From Elephas maximus indicus (lineage: Eukaryota > Chordata > Mammalia > Proboscidea > Elephantidae), in contig NC_064820.1 in the NCBI RefSeq assembly GCF_024166365.1, forward strand, positions 86,318,001-86,382,000: a DNA stretch of 64,000 nt, written 5' to 3'. Numbering within the stretch: position 1 is the first letter of the stretch; every line of letters begins with the position of its first letter. Below the pieces are notes generated by a model. The model worked only from the letters and a program-made list of their open reading frames with translations, did not search any database and had not been told where the DNA came from. The position numbers and the translations under genes are program-made. Positions 25,430-36,418 of the stretch are shown here, piece after piece.

Positions 25430-26595
25430 CTATATCTATGTTCAATCCAAATATTTTGGGAAGAAACTAATATTTTGGCACCTCCACAAAATCTTTTTTT
25501 TCCCCCCAAAAAACTCGATTGTTTCTATAAAAGCAACTAAGAAAATACTAAAGGAATAGCCAAAAAAGAAGACATTGGGTTCCTGAAATGTAAAAGCTGT
25601 GCTGCTGGAGACATGGGCAAACATGCAAAGAGTAGATGTAAATAGAGACATGTAATTTGTGATCACACTGCAGACATGGCCTGAAAAACTTGGAACTCAT
25701 CAGCACTGATGAGGCACTAACTGCATTCAGGTGCACTTCAATCAGCACTAGATTATACCATTAAAATTAATGAGGCACTAGAAGACTTTAATGAATAAAA
25801 GAGGGTTGGTTTTGAAGTATTTTATGCACTTTATTCATTTGACAACAAGCTGGTTAACAGTGCAATCATATCTTTCTGGGGTAGATAGGTAAAAAGTTTG
25901 GGTTATTAAAGGTTTATTTAAATAGCACATTCTATTCAGCCAGCTCCCTGGCATACTCTCCAATATTTGCTGAAATGGCCTATTGGTTTAGTTTAATTAA
26001 AACAGAGATCTATTTATCCGTCCTTTGCCATCCTGCTTTTTTTTTTTTTTAACAGAAATTAAACCAACGTTCTCCCTGAGATACCAATTTTTTTTTACTG
26101 CTGAAATGTTTTCCATCTTTTAAGTTGCTGCTAAAGATTGCTAGCACTTTTCTAAACCAGTAACGCCGCTGCTCTTCATCTTTTCTAGGAATGTATTCAT
26201 CATAACTTGGGAGAAAAAATAAAGACCAGCCCTCTCCAGATAAGGTTTAACTATGGAATTCAGCACAACATGAAATTGGGAAGGAAAGATGAATATTTGT
26301 CGAGTATCAGTGTGCATTTTAATATTAGGCTAAAAACAATAGAAATATTAGTACAACCACAAGAAGAGAACATGACCGTATTTCTGAGCACAGGAAAGGG
26401 ATTAGACATTTTAAATCCCAGATCTTGTTTTGACAAATCTATGGTTAAGCCCAATATGTCTTAGTTTTCCCCAAGACTAAATGAGTATTACTGTTCATGA
26501 GTACTAGTATATAATGAGTCTTACCATTCATAACTACTTGGCGAGCTTTAGAGCATTAGATGTTTGATAAATAGCGGCTATTATTATTATTATTA
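25430..26595. other. Intergenic, no recognisable feature
   Basis: An (ATT)n tract lies at 26577-26594. I see no coding signal or named repeat in the rest. Confidence 0.3.
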
Positions 26596-26596
26596 A

Positions 26597-26800
26597 GGAG
26601 ACCTGGTGGGGTAGTGGGTAAAGCACTCGGTTGTTAACCAAAAGCTCGGCAGTTCAAACTCACTAGCCGCTCTGTGAGAGGAAATTGTGGCAGTCTGCTT
26701 CTGTAAAGATTACAGCCTTGGAAACCCTATGGGGCAGTTCCATTCTGCATAGGGTTGCTATGAGTCAGAATCAACTAGACGGCAGTAGGTTTTTATTTTT
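26597..26800 (+). mobile_element. AFROSINE copy, long subtype
   Basis: Sense copy with the 'gtggcagtctgcttctgtaa' middle block and 'gctatgagtcagaatcaact' tail. Confidence 0.94.
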
Positions 26801-27500
26801 TGTGTGGGGTAATATTATTATGAAAAATGTTTTATGCTCCACAAATAGCACTTTCTAAATTCAAATTGATAAATGAAAGGGAAATTTACATTGATAATAA
26901 CTTGACTTGTTTAAGAACAACTTCTTAAACAGTAAATAAAGGAAAGATGTAAAAAGTGAGCTTCAAGAGAATCATGATGAAAATACTAGTTATAAAAAGG
27001 CTAAATATCAGTTGTTACTTCAAGTATGCAAACAGAAAAAGGTGAAGACTGCACCTTTGGATCAGGTCTTAAAAGAAGTTCCTTTATCTCATTTGCTCTC
27101 TTGCTCCAAGATGCATTGTTCGGGGATCTAAAAGCAACATGTACTCAATGTAGCTAATGTTCCTACTAGAAAACTTGCTGTTGGCTTTCATATTGAGCTT
27201 CCCTGGGCACACCTGGGCACTGCCCACCTTCATTTACTCCTAGGGGTATAATTAGCATATCTATCTGTTTCCTCCACTAGATTCCAGGTACCTCTGTGGT
27301 ATGCATTATGTCCAATTCCTCTTCATACAGCTCACCAGCATACTCTCATGTCTTTCAGAAATTATACAAATATGATTTTTTATGTTTTTCTGGCCCATAA
27401 ATGTTTCTTAAACAAAATGTTTGTGGGATCTTTTTTTATCACAATCATTTATTTCCTACAGCATGGTTTTTGGAGGGCTATTTTTCTCCTGCTACGTGGT
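26801..27500. other. Intergenic, no recognisable feature
   Basis: Nothing stands out between the two flanking AFROSINEs. Confidence 0.3.
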
Positions 27501-27505
27501 CCTCT

Positions 27506-27667
27506 CAGAACCATCGTGGCATAATGGTTAAGAGCTCAGCTACTAACCAAAAGGTTGGCAGTTCGAATCCAACAGCTGCTACTTGGAAACCCTATGGGGC
27601 AGTTCTACTCTGTCCTATAGGTTTGCTATGAGTTGGAATTGACTTGATGGCAGTGAGTTTTGGGTTT
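27506..27667 (+). mobile_element. AFROSINE copy, left arm of an inverted pair
   Basis: Sense copy: 'accatcgtggcataatggtt' to 'ttggaattgacttgatggca'. An antisense copy follows only about 20 bases later. Confidence 0.94.
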
Positions 27668-27687
27668 TAACTTAAGAGGACCACATA

Positions 27688-27856
27688 ACCAAAACCAAAC
27701 CAAACCAAACCTGTTGCATCAATGCCAATTTATAGCAACCTTATAGGACAGGTTAGAACTGCCCCATAGGGTTTCCAAGGAGCACCTGGTGGATTCAAAC
27801 TGCTGATTGTTGGTTAGCAGCCATACTCTTAACCACTACACCACCAGGGTTTCCCG
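27688..27856 (-). mobile_element. AFROSINE copy, right arm of an inverted pair
   Basis: Antisense copy: a (CAAAC)n-like tail, 'ggacaggttagaactgcccc' and 'accactacaccaccagggtt'. Confidence 0.94.
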
Positions 27857-27902
27857 TCTTAAATTAGTCATCCTAAACCATTAATCACTCTATTATTTTT
27901 TG

Positions 27903-28114
27903 CCCAGAAACTTAGAGGTAGATTTTTTCTCATGATAGTTACTAAATCTGTACCAAACATTTTGGCCACTTGGTTCTGTTCATTTTGATTCTTTGTAAAG
28001 TACTAGCTTACACTCTTATCTCTTTCTTGTGTTGTTAGCCTTGTTTACCCAAAACATTTCAGTTTATCAGAGAGGATGGTTAGAGTGGGTATTTCTTTTT
28101 TATTAACTCCTCCC
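27903..28114. repeat. Segment also present at 36230-36418
   Basis: About 190 alignable bases are nearly identical to a block inside the RTE LINE at 36230-36418 (for example 'tttggccacttggttctgtt' and 'ttctttttta ttaactcctc'). This copy has 4 and about 19 extra bases at two places. Confidence 0.85.
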
Positions 28115-28289
28115 TATCATCTCCTAACCCCTCTCTCCAATGTGTCTAAAACACATTCTACTGTGAAGTTTTTCCAAAGTCTCCCAGAAAGGGTTAACTT
28201 ATCTATAATCTGTACTGCCACCGTACCTCCTTCATTGATTATTATTATATAACATTTATCACCTTTTAGTGGTTTATGAGTCTTTGTGT

Positions 28290-28400
28290 CTTACTTTACA
28301 GAATCTTAGCTACTTAAAAGCAAGGACTCTGTCATTTTTGTTTATCTAGCACTTAGCAAGGTACCTAGCAAACAGTAGATATCAACAAAGGATTTTTCCT
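28290..28400 (+). repeat. L2 3' end fragment
   Basis: 'caaggactctgtcatttttg' and 'agcacttagcaaggtaccta' have the order of a sense L2 3' end. It is followed by a perfect A16/T16 tract at 28410-28441. Confidence 0.6.
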
Positions 28401-29354
28401 CACCTATTCAAAAAAAAAAAAAAAATTTTTTTTTTTTTTTTATTCCAACTTACAGAATTCCACTTAAAAAACTACAGGGCCTCCCACTGTTCCCTTTGAA
28501 GGGACAGTCTAAGGCCCATATCAGGTGTCATTTCCTCAGACATGATGGGGAAGAGGAAGTGCTCATTTCAGAGAATACAAGACAGCTTGCAAATTTTGCC
28601 ACTTACATGTAATTTAGATTGAAGTATTCCTCTGAAGCACTTGGCACCCTAGCCACTAAAAAGCATGATTAGGAACTTGAACTTGAGAGGCACACCAGAA
28701 GAGGGTGAGAGGAGAGTCAGAAGGCTTCCAATGCTATTCTTTTGTATGTTTTAGCACTGAATATAAAAAAGACTCAGGCTCTTCTGAGAGAACATGCAAA
28801 CTTTATACTATTCCCATTCCGTATTGCTTAGCAACCCGAGGAACTTCCACTGATGTGTTTTTCCTCCTAGACACTTCAGATACCATTTTCTTTCATTTTT
28901 TGAAATAAAGCAGTATTGCTTGTAACTTTCTTATTGAGAAAATCACTGATGCAAATGAAAAAATAAAAATATAGGATGACCTCCATTTGCATGTCAGGAG
29001 ACAAAAAACTCTGTCACTAGCAGATTATGGGGGAAAAAAGAATAGAGCCTCAGGGACCTATATCATAAGAGTCCCAGATGGAGAGGAGAAATAGTTTTGT
29101 ATAGAAAACATATTAGAAGAAATATTGCCTGAAAACTTTCCAAATTTGATGAAAGATATAAACCTATAAGGAAGCTCAGTGAACCCCAAACAGGATAAAC
29201 TCCAAAAAATCCATTCCCAGACACATCATAATAAAACTGCTGAAAATTAAATTCAAAGAAAATAATTATGAAAACCACCAAAGAAAAATGACACATTCCT
29301 TATAGGGAACCACATTCAGATGGCTGTGAATTTCTAATCAGAAACTATAGGGAC

Positions 29355-29831
29355 TGTGATGGTTAAAATTGTGTGTCACCTTGGTTGGGCCATGATTCTC
29401 AGTGTTTATATATGATCACTCCTATGATGGTATCAATCAGTTGAAGGGGAGTTTCTTTGGGGGTGTGGCCTGCATTTGAACATAAGCAGACGTTCTGGCT
29501 TTTTGCTCTCTCCGGATCCTGTGGCTGCCTCCTGTTCATCTGACCTCCAGCTCTTGGAGCCTGAGCTATCAGCTTATTTGCCAATCTTGGGATTCATCAG
29601 TCTTTACAGCCTGCGAGCAAGAACCCTTCTCTCTGACCTGCCTATCTTGGGATTTTTATTTATTTATTTTTTAAGGCTACACGAATAAAGAGAAGCCTCT
29701 ATCCTGATCCATGGACTTGGGACATTCTAGTCTCTACAATCATGTGAGCTTTCTCCTTGATATAAATCTCTCTATATATGTATTTATATTCTTTACTGGT
29801 TTTGCTTCTCTAGAGAACCCAGCCTAAGACA
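29355..29831 (+). mobile_element. Solo LTR fossil, MaLR-like, 477 bp
   Basis: It begins TGTGATGGTT, ends CCTAAGACA, and is flanked by a perfect 5-base duplication GGGAC (29350-29354 and 29832-29836). It is an LTR only, with no internal region, and younger than the L1 it interrupts. Confidence 0.8.
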
Positions 29832-30207
29832 GGGACCAAAAGGAAGAAGAACAGTATTTTCAAAGTGCTGAAAGAAAAGAACTTTTGATCCAGAATTTTA
29901 TATCTAGCGAAAATATCCATTAGGGATGAAAGTAACATAAAGACAATCTCAGGCGAAGGAAAACTAAGAGAATCTGTCACCAGGGGGTCTGCTTTAAAAG
30001 AACGGCTAAAGAGATTCTTCAAACAGAGGGAAAATAACATCTGGAAAAAAAAAATATATCAGGATCTAAATGGTAAATATCTGGGTATATAATGGACTAT
30101 TCGTTCCTACTGAGTTCTTTACAATATGTTTGACGGTTGAAAGAAGAAATTATAACATTGTCTGATGGGTTTTTCAATTTGATTAGATGTAATACATAAG
30201 ACAACTG

Positions 30208-30518
30208 CAGGTAGTTCCCAACTTACAACAGGGTTCCATTCTGATGACTACTCCCTCATGAGTTGGTTCTGACATAAATAAAATGCGTTTTTTAAAATTT
30301 TCATTTTTTTGCCTTTTATTATCAGTATCTCTATAAATCCGGTCTTTATTTGTCTTTGGAGGTTAGAAGCATTACATCTGAGAATAATGACATCAGCAAA
30401 TTATACGCTACAACATTGTACGTAGTGCATATTACTAACAATAAGATGTACAGAAAAAAGGATGGTCCTAAGTGTGATTCGTCTTAACTCAAATGCGTCA
30501 TAAGTTGAGGACTACCTG
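30208..30518. mobile_element. Short non-autonomous DNA transposon with TIRs, 311 bp
   Basis: The ends are inverted copies: CAGGTAGTTCCCAACTTAC at the left, and GTAAGTTGAGGACTACCTG-like sequence read to 30518 at the right. It is Tigger/mariner-like by its ends, without coding capacity. It is inserted in L1 sequence. Confidence 0.65.
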
Positions 30519-30800
30519 TACAACATAAAGGAAGAAGGGGCCTATGCTGTGATAAAGTTTCAACATTCCACTTGAAGTGGTAAAATTAATTCCAAGTAGA
30601 CTGTGGAAAGTTAAATATGTATATTGTAATCTCTAAGGCAACCACTTAAAAAACTATAGTAAGAGATAGAGTAAAAAACACAATAAATATTAAAAATTGT
30701 TTAAACAGCCCTAAGAAGGGCAAGAAAGGGACAACGGAGCAACAAAAAAAGAGGTGGAAAATAATAAAATGGTAGAGATATTTTCAAAGTACACTACTAA

Positions 30801-31725
30801 GAATTTGAGATTGATATTATAGTCTTCTTCTCAAATCTCTTCAAGGTAATTCAAGTACAGCTCTGATCTAAAGCTAGGTATTCATATGGGAAAAGCCAGC
30901 TCAGATGTGTACACTGTCTTGCTTCACATGCCTCGCAGAATGCCACTGTCCTCTGCTCTACCGCAACAATAGTGCTGATCCTGTTTTCCCTTTGCCTCAG
31001 CATTTCTCCATATAGGTCACCTTAAGCCTATAGCCATCCTTTCCCTGTATCTATTTTGTCTTTTTCCTTTTCCTGCCTTCCTTCTGCGAATATAATACAC
31101 ATGAAGAAAACCTGAATTTGTGCTACCTAGTTAAATACATACATACTGAGTGCCTCCTATATGGAAACTGTCACAATAGGAACTAAAGGAGAATTCAACA
31201 AAATAACCCTTTCCCTCAAAGGGCTTGCTGCCATTCCTTCTGTGTGCAAAGTTATGTTGCTAAATCTATCTCCGTATGCATATCGGTGTCTTCAATTTTC
31301 TAACAGAAAGCCAACAAGGGTTTCACTGTCCTGTCAGAAAATAATTCTTCCCCTCTGGGTTCATGGGACCCTGGGACTTGTAGTAAGAAAGTCTGTCTCA
31401 CAGAAAAAGAAAATTCTTAGAGTGTAAATTCTGCATCTGAGCTGAACAAGAAACTCAAGTTCTATAAAATATACAAAAGTATCTTTACAACATATGAAAT
31501 CTTACTTGGTCTGATTCTGCTTGGTTCCCTACTCACAAATTCTATTCAGGTTTTTTTAACTTTATGCAAATATCCTTCCAGACGCCTTACACTGAGTTTT
31601 AGCTTTTTATGGTAATTTTCATTATCATTGCCTTTTAGTAAGAGGTAGGCTTCCCTGTACTTACAAATACCAATTTACTCTTTTCTCCTGTAACTGGGCC
31701 TTAGTTTAAGCGATTGCTTTGTTAT
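30801..31725. other. Intergenic, no recognisable feature
   Basis: An 'L2/MIR-like' trace may be present near 31140-31230. Otherwise nothing stands out. Confidence 0.3.
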
Positions 31726-31728
31726 ATC

Positions 31729-31843
31729 ATTTCATAGAGTACAACTTTCAGAAATAACAAATTCTACCCCTATAGGTATAAACTCCATAAAAAGGAAAAT
31801 TTGGCAAAGAGAATTTATTTCTGAAAGTTGTACTCTATGAAAT
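31729..31843. repeat. Perfect 29-bp inverted repeat with 57-base spacer
   Basis: The left arm 31729-31757 and right arm 31815-31843 are exact reverse complements (left begins ATTTCATAGAGTACAACTTT). The spacer is 31758-31814. No mobile-element family is recognised. Confidence 0.95.
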
Positions 31844-31982
31844 TAGCTTTTATATTAACCAATTTATCAAATTAATAAGTTTTAATTATCTGTAGATTGA
31901 GAATTTAAATAGACATCAAGTATGGTACCTTAAAATGCATATTTGGTTTATAAGAGGCATTTAATAAACATTTGCTAAATAA

Positions 31983-32156
31983 ATAACCAAAAAACTACCA
32001 AACCCGCTGCAGTCGAGTCGATTTTTGACTCATAGTGACCCTACAGGACAGAGTAGAACTGCCGCACATGGTTTCCAAGGAGCTCCTGGTGAATTCAAAC
32101 TGCCAGCCTTTTGGATAGCAGCCATAGCTCTTAACCACTACACCACCAGGGTTTCC
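31983..32156 (-). mobile_element. AFROSINE copy
   Basis: Antisense copy: 'gcagtcgagtcgatttttga' to 'accactacaccaccagggtt'. It has a short A-rich tail at the left. Confidence 0.94.
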
Positions 32157-32678
32157 AAATAAAAGGATTAATTAAAAATTCTATGTGAAAACACTCTCTA
32201 AAATGTCAGGTCCTATAATAATGTGAATTATTAATAAATATTATAATAGGGTATTCAGTGAGTGAGTGTTAGTAGAATTAAATCTACCTTTACTGGTTCC
32301 TAAAATATTTTGATATTTCTTCCCAATCCATACACTATATTATTAACCTAGATAATTTCTGGACAAAAGAAAATCAGCATTAAGTTGTTTTAAAATTAAC
32401 TTTGAAGTGTAGTTAAAGCTATATTTACTTCTGAAGTAAATACATAACTGAAATACTTCATGCATGAATATCCTTTATTCGTGCTGTGGGTTATTCTTTA
32501 CCATTTTTATGCCCCATGTGAAAAATACATTAATACGTTTAAAAAGAATATCTGTCAGTGGTCACGTTCTTAAACTGGATAATGTTTATATAAGCATGTG
32601 TTTTTATAATTACTTCATATGTTTTACACCCTTTGCTGTATGTATGATACACTTCATTTTTAAAAATGAGGTACTTCA

Positions 32679-33905
32679 CCATATGATCCAGCAATCCCAC
32701 TCCTAGGAATGTATCCTAGAGAAATAAGAGCCATCACACAAATAGACTCATGCACACCCATGTTCATTGCAGCATTGTTCACAAAAGCAAAAAGATGGAA
32801 ACAACCTAGATTAACAAATGAATGGATCAACAAACTGTGGTACATACACACAATGGAGTATTATGCAACGATGAAGAACAATGATGAATCTGTGAAGCAT
32901 CTCATAACATGGATGAATCTGGAAGGCATTATGCTGAGCGAAATAAGTCAATCACAAAAGGACAAATATTGTATGAGACCATTACTACAAAAATTCATGA
33001 AAAGGTTTACACACAAAAAGAAACAATCTTTGATGGTTACGAGGGAGGGGAGGGGTGGGGATGGAAAAACACTTAATAGACAATAGATAAGTGGTAACTC
33101 TGGTGAAGGGTAAGACAGTACACAATACTGGGGAAGCCACCACAAAGTGTACAAGGCAAGGTCAGGGTAGCTCCATAAACACAACCAAACTCCCTGAGGG
33201 ACTGAATTGCTAGGCTGAGGGCTGTGGACACCATGGTCTCAGGGCCCATCTAGCTCAACTGGCATAACATAGTTTATAAAGAAAATGTTCTACAATCTAC
33301 TTCGATGAGTAGCGTCTGGGGTCTTAAAAGTCTGTGAGCAGCCATCTAAGATACTCCACTGGTCTCACCCCTTTGGGAGCAAAGAAGAATGAAGAAAACT
33401 AAAGATACAAGGGAAAGATTAGTCCAAAGGACTAATGGGCCACAATTACCATGGCCTCCACCAGACTGAGTCCAGCACAACTAGATGGTGCCTGGCTACC
33501 ACCACTGCCTGCTCTGACAGGGATCACAAGAAAAGGTCCCAGACAGAGCTGGAGAAAAATGTGGAACAAAATTCTAACTCACAAAAAGAGATCAGACTTA
33601 CTGGGCTGACAAGAGACTGGCCACTTGATACCCTTTTAGCTCAGTAATGAAGTCACTCTTAAGGTGCACCCTTCAGCCAGAGATTAGACAGGCCCATAAA
33701 CAAAATAGACTAAAGGGCACAACGGCCCAGGGGCTGCAGGAGGGGACAGGAAAGCTGGTAATAGGGAACCCAAGCTTGAGAAAGGAGAGTGTTGACATGT
33801 TGTTGGGTTGTTAACCAATGTCATAAAACAATATGTGCACTAACTGTTTAACGAGAAACTAGTTTGTTCAGTAAACCTTCAGCTAAAGTACGAAAAAAAA
33901 AAAAA
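32679..33905 (+). mobile_element. 5'-truncated L1 insertion with poly-A and target-site duplication
   Basis: It starts in late ORF2 ('ccatatgatccagcaatccc', 'gaatggatcaacaaactgtg'; a 125-residue fragment MYPREIRAITQIDSCTPMFI... lies at 32709-33086), continues through a GGGAGGGGA tract and the lineage 3' UTR, and ends in an A run at 33892-33905. A perfect 9-base duplication GGTACTTCA flanks it at 32670-32678 and 33906-33914. It is among the younger insertions here. Confidence 0.93.
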
Positions 33906-34149
33906 GGTACTTCAGCCTTTCATAACCAAAACCTGCACCCTCATTTAACATTTACTCAGCTGATATTTTTATAAATAACACATTCACAGTATTTCAATGA
34001 TAACTGAATGAGAAAACTGAATTTTAAAAAAATCTCCTAAACTGTAAGAATGAATACATTCTAAAACAAAATACTAACACGGGCAAGAATAACTTAGAAA
34101 GTTTGGTTTAAAGTGGGTTCGAGTATTCCAATAATCCTCTGCAGTATTT

Positions 34150-34345
34150 CAAAGTTGTAGAGCCCACGGGCTTTGCACTGAGAACTCGGTTCAAATCCTG
34201 ATTTTACCTCTTACTAGCTTGGGACCTTGGATAAGTTACTTCAGCTCTCTGAGCTTGTTTCTTCGCTGTAAAATGTAGAAAATAATAGTCTACCTCACAG
34301 TATGTTGGGTGGATTAACGAGATGATGTATGTAAAGCATTAAGAC
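34150..34345 (+). repeat. MIR SINE
   Basis: 'actcggttcaaatcctgatt', 'gggaccttggataagttact' and 'ggattaacgagatgatgtat' follow the sense MIR order. Confidence 0.8.
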
Positions 34346-34351
34346 TCCAAA

Positions 34352-34517
34352 GCAAAAACCAAACCCACTGTCATCGAGTCGATTCCGACTCATAGTGACC
34401 CTATAGGACAGAGTAGAACTGCCCCATGAAGTTTCCAAGGAGCACCTGGTGGATTCGAACTGCCAACCCTTTGGTTAGCAGCCATAGCACTTAACCACTA
34501 CGCCGCCAGGGTTTCCG
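34352..34517 (-). mobile_element. AFROSINE copy
   Basis: Antisense and little diverged: 'catcgagtcgattccgactc' to 'accactacgccgccagggtt'. Confidence 0.95.
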
Positions 34518-34530
34518 GCAGATGTACCAC

Positions 34531-34710
34531 CAAAAAACAAACAAACAAAACAAACCTGTTGCCCTCAAGTTGATTCCAACTCATAGCAACCCTATAGGGC
34601 AGAGTAGAAAACTGCTCTATAGAGTTTCCAATGAGCTCCTGATGGATTCAAACTGCCGACCTTTTGGTTAGCAGCCATAGCACTTAACCACTACACCACC
34701 AGGGTTTCCA
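34531..34710 (-). mobile_element. AFROSINE copy, tandem with the preceding one
   Basis: Antisense copy with a (CAAA)n tail at 34534-34556, 'ccaactcatagcaaccctat' and 'accactacaccaccagggtt'. Same orientation, 13 bases from its neighbour. Confidence 0.95.
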
Positions 34711-34814
34711 GCATAGTGCCAGGCACCTGGAAGTTGTTTGATAAAATTAGCAATTAGTAGTATCTGAATCCCAAAGAATTTCCACGAAGTATCTCTACCC
34801 ATCATTGTTTGACA

Positions 34815-34853
34815 CACCTACACACGCGTGTGGGCACACACACACACACACAG
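34815..34853. repeat. (CA)n tract
   Basis: CACACACGCGTGTGGG followed by about ten CA units. Confidence 0.9.
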
Positions 34854-36229
34854 ATGGGATGACGTTCCTTCACAAAAACCTCCTACAGTTTAAAATTCAG
34901 CTTAAGCAAAGACAAGTTTTAGTTGAATGCGCCCTCTAGTGGTATATATTATGTGCAAAGTACCTGGGATCTACCAGATAAAACCTCTTTATGAAATGTC
35001 ACTAGGTTGGTGCTTAGAAGCTGAAGCCACCTGGTTGGTAACGTTATGGTGTGAAGAGCACTATCATGCCTTTTTTTTTTTTTTTTTTTTTGCTGTTGCT
35101 GTTGTTAGGTGCCGCTGAGTCGATTCCAACTCAGAGCAACCCTATGTACAACAGAATGAAACACTGCCTGATCCTGCTCCATCCTCATACACCTGTTGCT
35201 ATGTTTGAGCCCATTGTTGCAGCCACTGTGTCAATCCATCTCGTTGAGAGTCTTTTTCTTTGACCCTGCACTTTACATAGCAATGATGTCCTTCTCCAGG
35301 GACTGGTCCCTCCTGATAATATGTCCAAGGTACATAAGACAAAGTTTCGCGATCCTTGCTTCTAAGGGGCATTCTGGCTGTACTTCTTCCAAGACAGATT
35401 TGTTCTCTCTTCTGGCAGTCCATGGTAAACTCAGTATTCTTTGCCAACACCATAATTCAAAGGTGTCCATTCTTCTTCTGTCTTCCTTATTCATTGTCCA
35501 GCTTTCAGATGCATATGAGGCGACTGAAAATACCATGGCTTGGTTCAGGTGCACCTTAGTCTTCAAAGTGACATCTTTGCTTTTCAACACTTCAAAGAGG
35601 TCTTTTGCAGAAGATTTGCCCAACACAACAAATCATTTGATTTCCTGAGTACTGCTTCCGTGGGCTTTGATTGTGGATCCAAGTAAAATGAAAACCTTGA
35701 CAACTTCAATATTTTGTTTATCATGATGTTGCTTATTGGTCCAGTTGTGAGGATTTTTGTTTTCTTTATGTTGAGCTGTAATCCATACTGAAGGCTGCAG
35801 TCTTTGGTCTTCATCAGTAAGTGCTTCAAGTCCTCTTCATTTTCAGAAAGCAAGGTTGTGTCATCTGCATATCCCCCAGTTATTGAGTCTTCCTCCAACC
35901 CTGATGCCATGTTCTTCATATAGTCCAGCTTCTTGGATTATTTGCTTAGCATTTGGACTGAATAGGTATGTGGAAAGAATACAACACTGACACACACCTT
36001 TCCTGACTTTAAACCACGCAGTAGTCCCTTGTTCTGTTGGAACAACTGCCTCTTGGTCTATATAGTTTCCTCATGAGTAACATTAAGTGTTATGGAATTC
36101 CCATTCTTTGCAATATTATCCATAATTTGTTATAATCCACACAGTTGAATGCCTTTGCATAGTCAATAAAAAACAGGTAAACATCTTTCTGGTATTCTCT
36201 GCTTTCAGCCAAGATCCATCTAAGTTTTA

Positions 36230-36418
36230 CCCAGAAACTTACAGGTAGATTATTTTTCATGATAGTTACTAAATCTGTACCAAACATTTTGGCCACTTGG
36301 TTCTGTTCATTTTCTTTGTAAAGTACTAGCTTACACTCTGATCTCTTTCTTGTATGTTAGCCTCAGTTTATTAGACAGGATGGTTACAGTGGGTATTTCT
36401 TTTTTATTAACTCCTCCC
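36230..36418. repeat. Insert in the RTE LINE, copy of 27903-28114
   Basis: LINE text on both sides ('cagccaagatccatct' left, 'atatccctcgttccatatcc' right) is interrupted by this block. No poly-A or clear target duplication is visible. Confidence 0.8.

Larger units (their letters stand above)
28975..30800 (+). mobile_element. L1 / HAL1-like remnant, interrupted twice
   Basis: Blocks 'actttccaaatttgatgaaa', 'tccattcccagacacatcat', 'tttcaaagtgctgaaagaaa', 'agaattttatatctagcgaa' and 'tgtaatctctaaggcaacca' follow L1 order. It is interrupted by a solo LTR (29355-29831) and a TIR element (30208-30518). Confidence 0.7.

Noticed and set aside
32709-33086. 125-codon open frame
   Set aside because: It is the end of L1 ORF2, not a host gene.
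35273-35919. Minus-strand frames with YADD and other RT motifs as a possible host gene
   Set aside because: They are pieces of an RTE LINE with several frame changes and nested insertions.
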